Shown here one piece after another: positions 8,854 through 16,377 of a stretch of DNA of 16,377 bases. The notes beneath the pieces were generated by a model. That model was not told the origin of the DNA and did no database searches. It worked only from the letters and a program-made list of their open reading frames with translations. This stretch comes from Rachicladosporium sp. CCFEE 5018 (taxonomy: Eukaryota; Ascomycota; Dothideomycetes; Cladosporiales; Cladosporiaceae). A program made the position numbers and the translations under genes. Location of the stretch: the NCBI GenBank assembly GCA_002077045.2, contig KZ111144.1, forward strand, positions 282,363 through 298,739, given 5' to 3'. How positions within the stretch are numbered: position 1 is the stretch's first letter; each line of letters begins with the position of its first letter.

Positions 8854-9341
8854 GTAAAAGTCATGAATTTGACGTATGCTACACCTAAACTTCAGCACCC
8901 TATAATATCACGAATACTTACTCGATCGACAAGCGGATTGGTTCATATTGAAGCTAAGATTCAGCTCTATTAAGCCATATGTCGATATGCTGGCTATCTT
9001 GCTATACGGTGTAGCAATGCTACAGGCTGTTGATGCAAACTTGCTGCCTTAGGCTGTCGGATATAGCCGCCTACAGCCTGGTAGCCCCGAAGCTGCTCCG
9101 GATTTGAGGCAGCAACAGAGCCCTAACCTTATAATAGCGATAACATTGTTAATACTACACGTATGGATATGCGATAAACTGCATTAAGACTTAGAGACTT
9201 ATAGCTATATGATCATATGCTCAAAGGTGGCATATATAGTGTATTGCAGAAGTTGTATCTACAGACTTAGCTATTGCCTTAGGCACACCAACTCCGAATT
9301 CGAGGATAGCGACGTCTACGCAGTCGATATTGCACAATCGA
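8854..9341. other. Non-coding stretch between two dead elements
   Basis: No coherent gene is seen. The frame of the Cys/His remnant stays open from 8854 to a TAA near 8971, so a C-terminal extension cannot be excluded. The segment at 9012-9118 is richer in G and C and has interleaved inverted repeats (separate entry). A perfect 12-bp palindrome, ATATGATCATAT, lies at 9207-9218. The part from about 9220 to 9341 is probably the 3' untranslated region of the minus-strand transposase. I could not identify terminal inverted repeats for either neighbouring element. Confidence 0.5.
9012..9118. repeat. Interleaved inverted repeats in a GC-richer patch
   Basis: The arm GCTACAGGCTGTTG (about 9019-9032) pairs with CTACAGCCTGGTAGC (about 9071-9085), allowing one bulge and one mismatch. 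A second arm, TTGCTGCCTT (about 9041-9050), pairs with GAGGCAGCAA (about 9106-9115). The order is A, B, A', B', so both cannot form a simple nested hairpin together. GTAGCAATGCTAC near 9011-9023 is itself almost palindromic. It could be the subterminal region of a lost DNA transposon. No function is claimed. Confidence 0.5.
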
Positions 9342-10358
9342 CTATACCAACTCGTAACCACTCTCGTTGAACCATCCCTCCGCACTCTAGCAGGCCACAG
9401 ACTCGATAGCACGTAGAAGGAAGTCTCTAAAGCAAGGATAATGCTCCATCTCATCGACATGCCGACGGATCCACGCCTTTAACACGTTAAAGGACTGTTC
9501 GATAGGATTCAGATCTAGTGAATACGGAGGCAAAAACTGGAGCTCTATGCCAGCCTCGATAATGGTCTCTACGAGGCCAACGGTGTGGTAGATCGACGCG
9601 TTATCCATCATAAAGATAGTGCTAGACCCACACTAAGGGATAACTATGGTGAGCATCCACTCGTTGAACAGCTCTGCAGTAATAGAGCCCTATATAATAA
9701 GAGGATCTCGCAGGTAGCCATCGATCGAGAGAGCTAGCAACATACTCTATCGCTTGGTACGTTCGAGGAACTAGATATCGTGTGCTCGTTAGTTAATAGG
9801 ACTCTAGCCATACTTCCTATCACCTATGCGAGGGCAACACGCGCTCTCATCGATAAAGACTAGTTAGTGAATAGGCCAACCGAGCCGCCTTCTAAAGAAG
9901 CTAGCACGTAGCTCATCGGAGCGTTGATGCGCGATCTTTTTACTCACTTTACGACTCCACTAATGAGAGTGTAGCAACCGTGACACCGTAGCAGTCGACA
10001 CTACCTTATCGAAGTCATTAAAGATGTACCAGGCTACCTCATCGAGATACGCCGTTAGGTGTTCATTTAGATACTTAAGAACTAGCTCCTCCTTATGCCT
10101 AGTCAAGATCTTATGCCGGCCTGCATTTGAGGCTCCTCCTAGCGGCCTTGGTGACCTAAACAACCTCTAATTTTGACGCCACTTCCTCACTCCGCTCGCA
10201 CTCACACCATTGTCGGCGGCAACCTCCTCTATAGAGCGGCCCACCGTGAAGAGCTGGTGGTAGATCCGCAACATTATGTGATCCTTAAGAGGTGGAGGCA
10301 TAGTAGGCAGCAACACACGCTCTTCGACGACGATAGCGAGCATAGAAACTAACAACAC
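9342..10358 (-). pseudogene. Tc1-like DD34E transposase remnant
   Basis: One minus-strand frame runs from ATG at 10356-10358 to TAG at 9342-9344, broken by about ten stops, mostly TAG with two TAA. The N-terminus shows a helix-turn-helix near 10170-10290 (SIEEVAADNGVSASGVRKW), and a second DNA-binding helix-turn-helix follows at about 9960-10100 (DEVAWYIF...ATVSRLLHSH). The catalytic core has FIDES (first Asp, about 9866), MMDNASIYH (second Asp, about 9600) and PPYSLDLNPIE (third residue, Glu, about 9500). There are 34 residues between the second Asp and the Glu, hence DD34E, the Tc1 subgroup. The product would cut and paste its element at TA dinucleotides. The stops make it inactive, and the pattern fits RIP. 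Convincing terminal inverted repeats were not found, so the element limits are unknown. Confidence 0.85.
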
Positions 10359-10704
10359 CTCAATCAGAGCCTTGGCAACAACATGATTGAACTCGATGTA
10401 GCATAGTGGGCACGATTGAGGTCACTGTCACCAAATTTACTATGAGGAGCACCTTGGCCTTCCCCGCAACCGAGCCGCAACCGACCGACACAGGAAACTG
10501 CAAGGAGTGGTAGGTATATCTTTTTAATGCTTTAGTAAATGTTTATAAGAAGCTTACGATTATACATGCCGATTAACATCGGTCTGGTGTATAGATTAAC
10601 CTCGCTAATCGGACAGGGTATTTATATGCCTCTATAAACAATCGCCAAACTCCTGCGCCTTGTCTGCTCCCTTGAGCCCAGCCCAGGTCCTTGTCATACT
10701 CGCT
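10359..10704. other. Boundary stretch between transposon block and gene space
   Basis: No gene is seen. It holds the 5' flank of the transposase remnant and the 3' flank of the glycosyltransferase-like gene. An 11-bp unit, CCGCAACCGAG, occurs almost twice in tandem at 10464-10484. A set of small inverted repeats lies at 10561-10612 (separate entry). Composition shifts here from the CTAG-rich block to normal coding sequence. No clear polyadenylation signal for the minus-strand gene could be singled out. Confidence 0.5.
10561..10612. repeat. Compact inverted and direct repeats
   Basis: CCGAT (10569-10573) and ATCGG (10578-10582) form a hairpin around TAAC, and TATACA (10561-10566) pairs with TGTATA (10588-10593) outside it. 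GATTAAC is repeated directly at 10571-10577 and 10594-10600. CCGATTAAC (10569-10577) also matches the complement of GCTAATCGG (10604-10612) at 8 of 9 bases. It may be a relic of a transposon end, or a transcription end structure of the minus-strand gene. Confidence 0.45.
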
Positions 10705-12972
10705 TCAGTCAGCAGTCGCAGTGGCAGCTCCAGCCTCCTCAACCGTAGCAGTCCCACTTCCACCCAACCCAGGCAGCCCATGCGGCGGCACCGCAAATTC
10801 CGGAGCCGATGGTCGCTCCCGAAGACTCCCCAGAATATTTGCGATACTTGCCTCGACGTCCTCAGCAGTCTCCGCATACTCAGCCTCCACGCCAGGTAAG
10901 CAGAACAGGTCTGTGGCTATCTCAGGACGCACAATCCTCGGCCGCGCTGCATCTTCGGCTTCACAGCCACCGATATGCTCACGGAAGTATGATTCGAAGG
11001 CGATACGTTGGCCGACAAGGTGGGTCTCGTTGATGGCATCGCCCGTGTAGGAGAGAAGAGGGAGATTGGCGAGTTCGGGCAGATCGCCGTCAAAGGGTAG
11101 CTTCTCGTGTAGCGGCTTACCGACTCCACTCAGCTTGCCTTCGTCGCGCTTCAGCATCACCGGCGCCGCGTCAGCAACCAGGAAAGCTTCCTCTTCGGGG
11201 TGATCGTTCCGCTTCAGCAAGTCTGTACTCTCCTGCCCTGCCTCCACCTCCCGAGTGAACTCTTCCGGGACCTGTGTAAGCTCGTCATGCACTGTGGCAA
11301 AGTTCACGGCCGGGTAGAGCGTGTACCACCCTCGGGCTCTGATCAGCTCGAGGAGGTACTCCAACCAAGCTGGCTCTGTCTCGGAAACCAGTTTGCGAGA
11401 CTTAGTGACTTGACCGCTGTGGCTTGCTGCTATGCGGCTCGAGAGATACGCGTGGAACTCTGCCCATTTGGGTCCAAAGATGAGTGTTGCAATCGCGGAA
11501 GGGCCTTGGTAGAGGAATGGTGCTGAGTCGTCCGGATCGGCTTTCGTGCCCATCGGAAGTTCGGGTGATCGCATGGCAGAGAATGTGGGAGGCACGAAAG
11601 CTGTGCTGCCATTCAAGGAGCGCTGAGGTATATCCAGTGCCATACCGAGCAGATTGCCAGCTTGAGGCGTACTGTACATCGAGTAGTGGTGCTCCAAAAC
11701 AGTGTAATGCAAGTAGTGCAAGTACTGTCGATCCAGCTCTACCTGTGCCGAAAGCACCAGAACATGGCTGTTCCCATCGCTCGGATAGGTAGATTCCAGA
11801 AATCTCAGCGAAGCCTGCTCCGAGCTCAGATGCTCAGTCGGGATCCTGTGCCTAAGCATAAGCCCACTTCCGCTCTGACTGCCACCCTCATCCTCCAACG
11901 GCCATCTCATATCTCGCAGAAACCTCTTAGCAAACGGCTCGATCTCACTCGGCAGCTCAACAGTCAATCTCGGCGTCCTCAACCCCTCATAGTCCGCCTT
12001 CTCGAAGCTCTTCAGCATTCTCACGACACTTCCAGAACTCCCCTTCGGCGCATGCACAAGTACATCGATCCTCGGCTTGAACCAGCTCCCCAAACTCCCA
12101 GCGTCTAGTCGCGTAATCCACAGAAACCTCTCATACCCGGCCTTCGGAATCTCAATCACCGGCCTGCCCAGCGCCTTCCCCTGAGCCCTCATAGCCCTCG
12201 TAAAAGCCGGTTCCTCCACCACGCTGTCGTCCATGATAATTGCCTGCGGATGCATGAAATCATTCACATGCTTCATCGCCCCCGCGACCGCGATCTCCAG
12301 TCGCAGCTCCGAGCTGTACTCGCTATAATCCGCTCTCGCATCGTGGAAAGTGACCTGACAGTCCTCCTTCGTGACTCCATTGATCTCCAGAATCTCTTCC
12401 AGCGGCATGCTGTCCCGTCCCATGAGCGCCAGGTGCACGTAGTTCCTGTCCCATCTCGCCATCTCACAAGCCGTGGACATCAGATTCGCGACACTCCGTA
12501 ACGACGCAGCAGCGAAGAGCACATTCCGGTTCACGGCTCGCATGCCCATAGTCCGCGAAATGGCGTGCAGACTCGTAGCCAAGCGGAAGAACTTGATTGG
12601 CCCATTGTAGTATTGCTTCTTCCTGTCCTCATCCTCCTGATCCTCCTGCTGCCGTGGCGGCGCACCAGTCGGCTCGCCCGTGACACTGCCGCGCTCCTTC
12701 ACCAGTCTGCCCACTCCAGTTCCCATATCGGCAGGCACGGAGCGTAGGACCAACCATAGTAGTCCTAGTACCAGTGATACCAGTATTACTCGTCGCTTCC
12801 GCCATCGCCGCGGGTCTATGAAGCCTATGGAGGACGTTCGCTTGGGCCGGAAATCGTCATCGCGTTTGCCTAGTTCTTCGTCTTTGCTGAGGACGCGGGG
12901 ATGAGGTGAGAGCATGCTGGGGCGAGTGAGTGGAGGAGCCAGAGGGCGGGGGCGCAAGATGCCTTCTAGCAT
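10705..12972 (-). CDS. Fungal glycosyltransferase 2-like type II membrane protein
   Basis: An intronless ORF of 755 codons resembling the fungal protein group usually named 'glycosyltransferase 2'. These are predicted Golgi or ER membrane enzymes that transfer a sugar from a nucleotide sugar; the exact donor and acceptor are not known to me. The N-terminal 60 residues are basic and cytosolic-looking, followed by one membrane segment at residues 61-78 (RRVILVSLVLGLLWLVLRSV), then a lumenal domain. Conserved-looking blocks are GPIKFFRLATSLHAISRTMG (124-143), MACEMARWDRN-like residues 168-177, AIIMDDSVVEE (244-254) and the start of a nucleotide-sugar-binding-type fold at DVLVHAPKGSSGSVVRMLKS (303-322). 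The C-terminal 40 residues are Pro, Gly and Ala rich and probably disordered. The first ATG has a poor context (C at -3); Met20 (12913-12915, A at -3) is an alternative start. Neighbours give no functional hint. Family call fairly sure, reaction inferred. Confidence 0.8.
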   Translation of the reverse strand: MLEGILRPRPLAPPLTRPSMLSPHPRVLSKDEELGKRDDDFRPKRTSSIGFIDPRRWRKRRVILVSLVLGLLWLVLRSVPADMGTGVGRLVKERGSVTGEPTGAPPRQQEDQEDEDRKKQYYNGPIKFFRLATSLHAISRTMGMRAVNRNVLFAAASLRSVANLMSTACEMARWDRNYVHLALMGRDSMPLEEILEINGVTKEDCQVTFHDARADYSEYSSELRLEIAVAGAMKHVNDFMHPQAIIMDDSVVEEPAFTRAMRAQGKALGRPVIEIPKAGYERFLWITRLDAGSLGSWFKPRIDVLVHAPKGSSGSVVRMLKSFEKADYEGLRTPRLTVELPSEIEPFAKRFLRDMRWPLEDEGGSQSGSGLMLRHRIPTEHLSSEQASLRFLESTYPSDGNSHVLVLSAQVELDRQYLHYLHYTVLEHHYSMYSTPQAGNLLGMALDIPQRSLNGSTAFVPPTFSAMRSPELPMGTKADPDDSAPFLYQGPSAIATLIFGPKWAEFHAYLSSRIAASHSGQVTKSRKLVSETEPAWLEYLLELIRARGWYTLYPAVNFATVHDELTQVPEEFTREVEAGQESTDLLKRNDHPEEEAFLVADAAPVMLKRDEGKLSGVGKPLHEKLPFDGDLPELANLPLLSYTGDAINETHLVGQRIAFESYFREHIGGCEAEDAARPRIVRPEIATDLFCLPGVEAEYAETAEDVEASIANILGSLRERPSAPEFAVPPHGLPGLGGSGTATVEEAGAATATAD

Positions 12973-13007
12973 AAGGGAGGTGGTGGAGGGTGGTCATGTG
13001 GGCGCAT
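12966..13007 (-). promoter_or_regulatory. Upstream ORF overlapping the glycosyltransferase start
   Basis: An ATG at 13005-13007 opens a 13-codon reading frame rich in Pro that stops at TAG 12966-12968, just inside the main ORF, whose ATG is at 12970-12972. Another out-of-frame ATG lies at 12995-12997 and also overlaps the main ORF. Whether they are in the mRNA depends on the transcription start, which is not known. If transcribed, they would lower translation from the first main ATG and favour leaky scanning or reinitiation. Confidence 0.4.
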
Positions 13008-13446
13008 CGCTGATAGTTGTGGTTTGGGAGGGGTGTGGTGCGACGATGAGGTCTGTGTGAAACGTGCGGCCTGTGGTGGGTTCAAGCGAGTGTGGTGAGA
13101 AATTGCAGGAAGTGGAATGGAGTGAAGGTCGATATGGAGGTGCTGCTGCTATCTGTTCGCCTCGGCATGCAGGTACACTGCATGTACTGATCGGTGCCGT
13201 CCGCTGCATGAAGTCCAGGTTGCATATGCACACTGGAGGTATCACAATCACTACAGCTATGACAGCCGAAGCTCACGCCTTGTGCCGCATGGAATACGCA
13301 GATCAAGACCTCCTGGTAGCACTTTTCATCTCATGTCTATGCCAGCGAGTTGCATGCCTGGCCATCTGTAGGTATAGTACAAAGGTGACCGTCTATAGCG
13401 ATGCTTCCGCCAAAAGGTACTCTTGCCTCCATTTCCCGCAGACACC
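12973..13446. other. Intergenic region: glycosyltransferase promoter and PP2A 3' flank
   Basis: About 470 bp without a convincing gene. On the minus strand the last 20 bases before the glycosyltransferase ATG are pyrimidine-rich (CCACC and CTCC runs), typical of fungal 5' leaders. TGCATG or GCATGC words recur in 13165-13240 and near 13350, which may be binding sites or chance. A 131-codon plus-strand frame at 13064-13459 has no recognisable motif, and its end overlaps the 3' end of the PP2A CDS by 13 bp, so I do not call it a gene. Confidence 0.5.
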
Positions 13447-14573
13447 CTACAAGAAGTAGTCTGGTGTTCTTCGAGAGACCATTGGCTCACCAGCCCTTGG
13501 GCACGGGTCGAATTGTAAGCTATCAGAGTATGTCAGTGGAGATGCTCAAGGCCAAGGGATAGAGGGGGTAACGTACAAGGTATACTTGAGGTGCTCGTCA
13601 ATCTCCATGATCGCGGCTTGATTACCACATCTGTAGCAGTAGTTCGGTGCTGCATATTCGTGTCAGCCTCTCCTCCACTCACACTCTCACGACAGCACAA
13701 CATACCCGAAAAGATCGTCACCACATTCCGATCCTGGCTCCAATTATACCCCTCCATGACCAACTGATGAGCCCTAGCAACAAGCGTCAAACCATTGTTA
13801 TGATTAAACGCCTCACTAATGTCCTGCCCAAACGTGTAGCCAGCTCCTCTCGGGCTTATCCCCCAACCACACCGATCATCCGGATCCGACCACAGCAAAT
13901 CACACATGGGTCCCTCATGCGGCACCTCCTGTATCCGATCCAGCGCGCGGATATTATCCAGCGTGTCGATACTCGGACTCAGCCCACCATGCAGACAGAA
14001 AATCTGATTATCAATGAGCGCCGTCAGGGGCAGGAAGTCAAACAAATCCGTGAAGAATTTCCACACATTCGCGTTGCCGTATTTGCGCAGGCACTCGTCG
14101 TAGAAGCCGTAGACTTGCGTGATTTGGCGGGACTCGTGGTTGCCGCGCAGGATGGTGATGCGTTGCGGGTAGCGGATTTTGAGGGCTACGAGGAGGGTAA
14201 CGGTCTCGACGGAGAAGTAGCCGCGGTCGACGTAGTCGCCCATGAAAAGGTAGTTTGTGTCTGGGTTTGGGCCGCCAATTTTGAAAAGCTCCATTAGGTC
14301 GTGGAATTGGCCGTGGATGTCGCCGCAGACTGTGACGGGGCATTTCACGGGCTGTACGTTGGACTCATCTTGCAGCACTTCGCGCGCCTTTTCACATAGC
14401 CTTCGAACATCATCCTCTGAGAGCTGTTTGCAGGTCATCAATGTCTCGATCCAGCCATCGAGGGTGTTTATCGAGGGTGGGTCCGTTGCTGCGCCCAGTG
14501 TGTGCTCGACTTTGCCCGTGTTCTCCATGTTCGTGTCGCCTCCCACGGGCTGCTTGAGCGCCGCTGCCTCCAT
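13447..14573 (-). CDS. Serine/threonine phosphatase PP2A catalytic subunit (three exons)
   Basis: This encodes the catalytic subunit of PP2A, the two-metal Ser/Thr phosphatase that works with scaffold (A) and regulatory (B) subunits in cytoplasm and nucleus. Exons on the minus strand are 14573-13706, 13649-13577 and 13519-13447, joined through two introns to 337 codons plus stop. Metal and catalytic motifs are all present: GDIHGQ (84-89), GDYVDRG (112-118), RGNHE (143-147), the His of CLHGG (195) and RAH (267-269). The spliced C-terminus restores APNYCYRCGNQ and ends in TPDYFL. This terminus is the site where PP2A is methylated on the last Leu and phosphorylated on the Tyr, and it sets PP2A apart from PP1. 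The N-terminal 35 residues before the core are variable and acidic; Met16 is a possible alternative start. Homologues are named pphA in Aspergillus and PPH21/22 in yeast. Everything looks intact. Confidence 0.95.
13520..13576 (-). other. PP2A gene intron 2 (57 nt)
   Basis: Minus-strand GTACGT donor, CTGAC branch-like site 13 nt upstream of the acceptor, and TAG acceptor. Removing it joins CTT to C so that the protein reads Thr-Phe-Leu-Gln-Phe, as in PP2A homologues. Confidence 0.9.
13650..13705 (-). other. PP2A gene intron 1 (56 nt)
   Basis: Minus-strand GTATGT donor, CTGAC branch-like site, and GCAG acceptor. Removing it joins G to CA, making the Ala of the conserved FSAPNYCYRCGN block. Reading through it instead gives an unrelated C-terminus. 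Confidence 0.92.
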
Positions 14574-15145
14574 GCCGGTGGGTACTCAATGTAGGTGCTC
14601 TGTTGTTGTCGTAGCTGTCTATAGTGGGGAGCAGAAGGGTGAGACCTGGTTAGGGTGCAGCTGGGAGGTTGCAGAAGTCGCGATTGGTATCGATGCGAGG
14701 TGCTTGAGGTGGGTTGGAGAAGTGCAATGCAAAGTCTTCGTCACGTGAGCGAGCTGGTGGTCAAGCAGTCTCGCATGCAGTCAGGTTTGGTGGTCGTGTG
14801 TGTTGTCAATCTCCGCCCTCCCAAACTATGCGGCTGCCCTGACGAAAGTACACTCCGCTGCGTGCACGGCCCGCAAAAGCTTGGCGTCGAGGACATGAGG
14901 CTCGGAGTGGCTTCCTACAACTACATATATCTCCTCTCTCCTGGATTCTGAACGGTGCTATGCTACCGCACATGCACTTACAATAGTGGACCTATTACTT
15001 GGTATCAGCGGGAGAGGAACACTAGGCATATGCTTCTTTGCCCTGAGACTTGAACTCTCTCGAACAGGACAATACGGCTAAATACTGCCCTGGGCACCCT
15101 GATAAGAGCACAGCCCAGGTCTCAGACATTTGGAGGCGCTACATG
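14574..15145. other. Intergenic region: PP2A promoter and URB1 3' flank
   Basis: About 570 bp without a gene. Its left part should hold the 5' leader and promoter of the minus-strand PP2A gene and its right part the 3' flank of URB1. The only strong motif is a TCACGTGA palindrome at 14741-14748. The plus-strand frame at 14655-14951 shows no recognisable motif and crosses this promoter region, so it is not called. Confidence 0.55.
14741..14748. promoter_or_regulatory. TCACGTGA palindrome (E-box, Cbf1-type site)
   Basis: A perfect 8-bp palindrome with the CACGTG core bound by basic helix-loop-helix factors such as fungal Cbf1. It lies about 170 bp upstream of the PP2A ATG, a reasonable promoter distance. 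Function is inferred from the motif and position only. Confidence 0.4.
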
Positions 15146-16377
15146 TCAACCAGCAACGACTTCTACCCCAGCCCACTCTTTCACTCTCTCCGTACCAGCT
15201 CTTTCAAGCACATGCTTTTTTAGCGCACTCCTGATGTGCTGATCCGACAAATCCAGCCAAGCGAGACACCCAGTTCTAGTCACCAATGTCGTGGCATCTA
15301 CCAGTGCCGCTCTGTACAACAGCTCGTAGACCTTCGTTCTCACTAATTTCTCGGATGCGGCTGGTGAAGCAGACAGTGCTAACACTCTTTCGAAGACGTT
15401 ACCCGTAGCCCTTCGGAGCAATTCGGCATCGCTATGCGTTCGCAGCCCATCCACGAGCCACTCGAGCACCCACTGTATCTCTTTCCAATAGGAGTCATCC
15501 TCGTCTGGTGTAGCTAGTATCGTGTTATCAAGCCAATACCCTGGCAGCTTACTAACGCGCCACTCCGGATCCTTGATCATATACGTATTGATGTTAGGAT
15601 ACATGAAGTCCGTCGGATCATTGACAACGCGCAGACTGTGCGTCGCGAAAGTACCAACGAGGTAGGGTAGTGGAAGATCTTGCTCCCCACCGAAACTCTC
15701 GTGGGTCTCAATCAACTCGCCAAAGAGAATATACATCTGCTCCCGTCCGTCGAGGTCAGAGGTGAGTAGACTTTGAGAGAGCTTGCGGAGCTGTTGCACT
15801 GCTTGACGGCGGATGTTTGAGTGCTGTGAGCAGAGGCAGAGTATCAAAGCATCTGCGTCGCCTTCTTCTATGACGATGTCGAGATCTTTCTGTTGCCAGC
15901 GGAAGAGCTCAGGATGATCATTCGGCTCAGCAGGTGGTGGAATGAAGGGTAGATGGACAAGACCATTGGTAATCGGCGGGATATCATGGTCCTGCGTTGT
16001 GGCTTCCTTTGATTGTCGCACCAGCTGCAGGCTTACTTCGAGTTCATGTCTGTCAACATGCGAGAAGTCAAGAACGTCCTGTATGCATGTACCCGCTGCT
16101 CTTTCCACTAAGTCATCCTCACGTGTCTGGTCAAGAAGGTTGACAAACTTGCACACCCATGCCAGTACTGCCTCCCGACCAGCTACCTCGGCATGGTCAA
16201 ATGCGCGTCTTGCTTGCTCCAGTACGACTGCAAACAGTAAGGGTGATGTAGTCAAGTCCGCTCCCAGAGCTGCAGCAAATTCATCCAGCTGATCGAGATA
16301 CTTCACAGCTTGACGACTTGCTCTGCTGAGACACTCGTCAACGAAGGCCCAGACGGTAGCATCGACGGAGAGTAGGC
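15146..16377 (-). CDS. URB1: Urb1/Npa1 C-terminal part (ribosome biogenesis), partial
   Basis: The frame is open from the right edge of the window to TGA at 15146-15148, giving 409 codons and no start, so the 5' part of the gene lies outside. The block WRVSKLPGYWLDNTI followed by a DEDDSYWKEIQWVLEWLVDG segment (about 15460-15570) is characteristic of the C-terminal domain of Urb1/Npa1, the nucleolar pre-ribosomal-associated protein 1 family. In yeast this very large helical-repeat protein acts in the nucleolus in early 60S (27S pre-rRNA) processing with Urb2, Dbp6 and Rsa3. Upstream residues DATVWAFVDECLSRA directly at the window edge also fit the family. The codon at 16304-16306 is GTG, an internal Val, not a start. 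No stop or frameshift is seen. Function by homology only. Confidence 0.85.
   Translation of the reverse strand, partial: LLSVDATVWAFVDECLSRASRQAVKYLDQLDEFAAALGADLTTSPLLFAVVLEQARRAFDHAEVAGREAVLAWVCKFVNLLDQTREDDLVERAAGTCIQDVLDFSHVDRHELEVSLQLVRQSKEATTQDHDIPPITNGLVHLPFIPPPAEPNDHPELFRWQQKDLDIVIEEGDADALILCLCSQHSNIRRQAVQQLRKLSQSLLTSDLDGREQMYILFGELIETHESFGGEQDLPLPYLVGTFATHSLRVVNDPTDFMYPNINTYMIKDPEWRVSKLPGYWLDNTILATPDEDDSYWKEIQWVLEWLVDGLRTHSDAELLRRATGNVFERVLALSASPAASEKLVRTKVYELLYRAALVDATTLVTRTGCLAWLDLSDQHIRSALKKHVLERAGTERVKEWAGVEVVAG

Noticed and set aside
9221..9460. 79-codon minus-strand ORF at the end of the transposase
   Set aside because: It is in another frame from the transposase and overlaps its catalytic region; no motif supports it. 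A frameshifted transposase C-terminus cannot be fully excluded.
9211..10571. Terminal inverted repeats of the Tc1-like element (GGCATATATAG near 9230 against the complement near 10571, and CTCAA-containing sequence near 9221 against the complement near 10415)
   Set aside because: Matches are short or only about 60 percent, do not extend, and no flanking TA duplication fits; they are within chance expectation.
11662..12108. 148-codon plus-strand ORF and similar frames within 10660-12904
   Set aside because: They are antisense or out of frame within the conserved glycosyltransferase-like gene and show no domain.
13064..13459. 131-codon plus-strand ORF between the glycosyltransferase and PP2A genes
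   Set aside because: No recognisable motif, low-complexity start, located in a promoter region and overlapping the last bases of the PP2A CDS on the other strand.
13647..14297. 216-codon plus-strand ORF
   Set aside because: Antisense shadow of PP2A exon 1, a common effect of codon bias in GC-balanced fungal genes.
15146..16306. URB1 reading frame as a complete 386-residue protein
   Set aside because: The supposed start at 16306 is GTG and the frame stays open to the window edge with family-like residues, so the gene is partial.

Overview
The window looks like a filamentous ascomycete (Pezizomycotina; Dothideomycete-like is my impression only). The signs are short 56-57 nt introns with GT..AG ends and CTGAC branch-like sites, fungal-type genes (an Urb1/Npa1 C-terminus, a PP2A catalytic subunit, a type II membrane 'glycosyltransferase 2' protein), and a large transposon block degraded by C-to-T changes at CpA (TpA on both strands), the signature of repeat-induced point mutation (RIP).

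Layout. Positions 1-7856 are two nested copies of one Tad1-like LINE. An older minus-strand copy, 5'-truncated, is split into 1-2402 and 7446-7856. A nearly full-length plus-strand copy (2403-7445) sits inside it, flanked by a 15-bp target-site duplication and ending in a (TCTTA)4 tail. The older copy also holds a 202-bp insertion (374-575) that duplicates 7857-8058, the sequence immediately beyond the older LINE's 5' end. Positions 7857-8853 are the decayed remainder of an unrecognised Cys/His-rich protein with a SAM-like C-terminus. Positions 8854-9341 are non-coding with nested inverted repeats. Positions 9342-10358 (minus) are a dead Tc1-like DD34E transposase.

From about 10640 the composition changes abruptly to ordinary gene space. 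Three conserved genes all lie on the minus strand: the glycosyltransferase-like gene (10705-12972), a three-exon PP2A catalytic subunit gene (13447-14573) and the 3' part of URB1 (15146 to the right edge). They look like independent housekeeping genes with their own intergenic regions, not a pathway cluster.

The most informative part is the transposon block. The duplicated 202-bp segment shows 21 differences between copies, all explained by CpA-to-TpA change in the copy enclosed in the LINE. The same segment starts at the same base as the LINE junction, which hints at an unusual template-switch or patch-repair event. No CRISPR array, tRNA or rRNA gene was seen, and I see no clear evidence of a new functional system. 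The nearest candidate is the unrecognised Cys/His plus SAM-like family.
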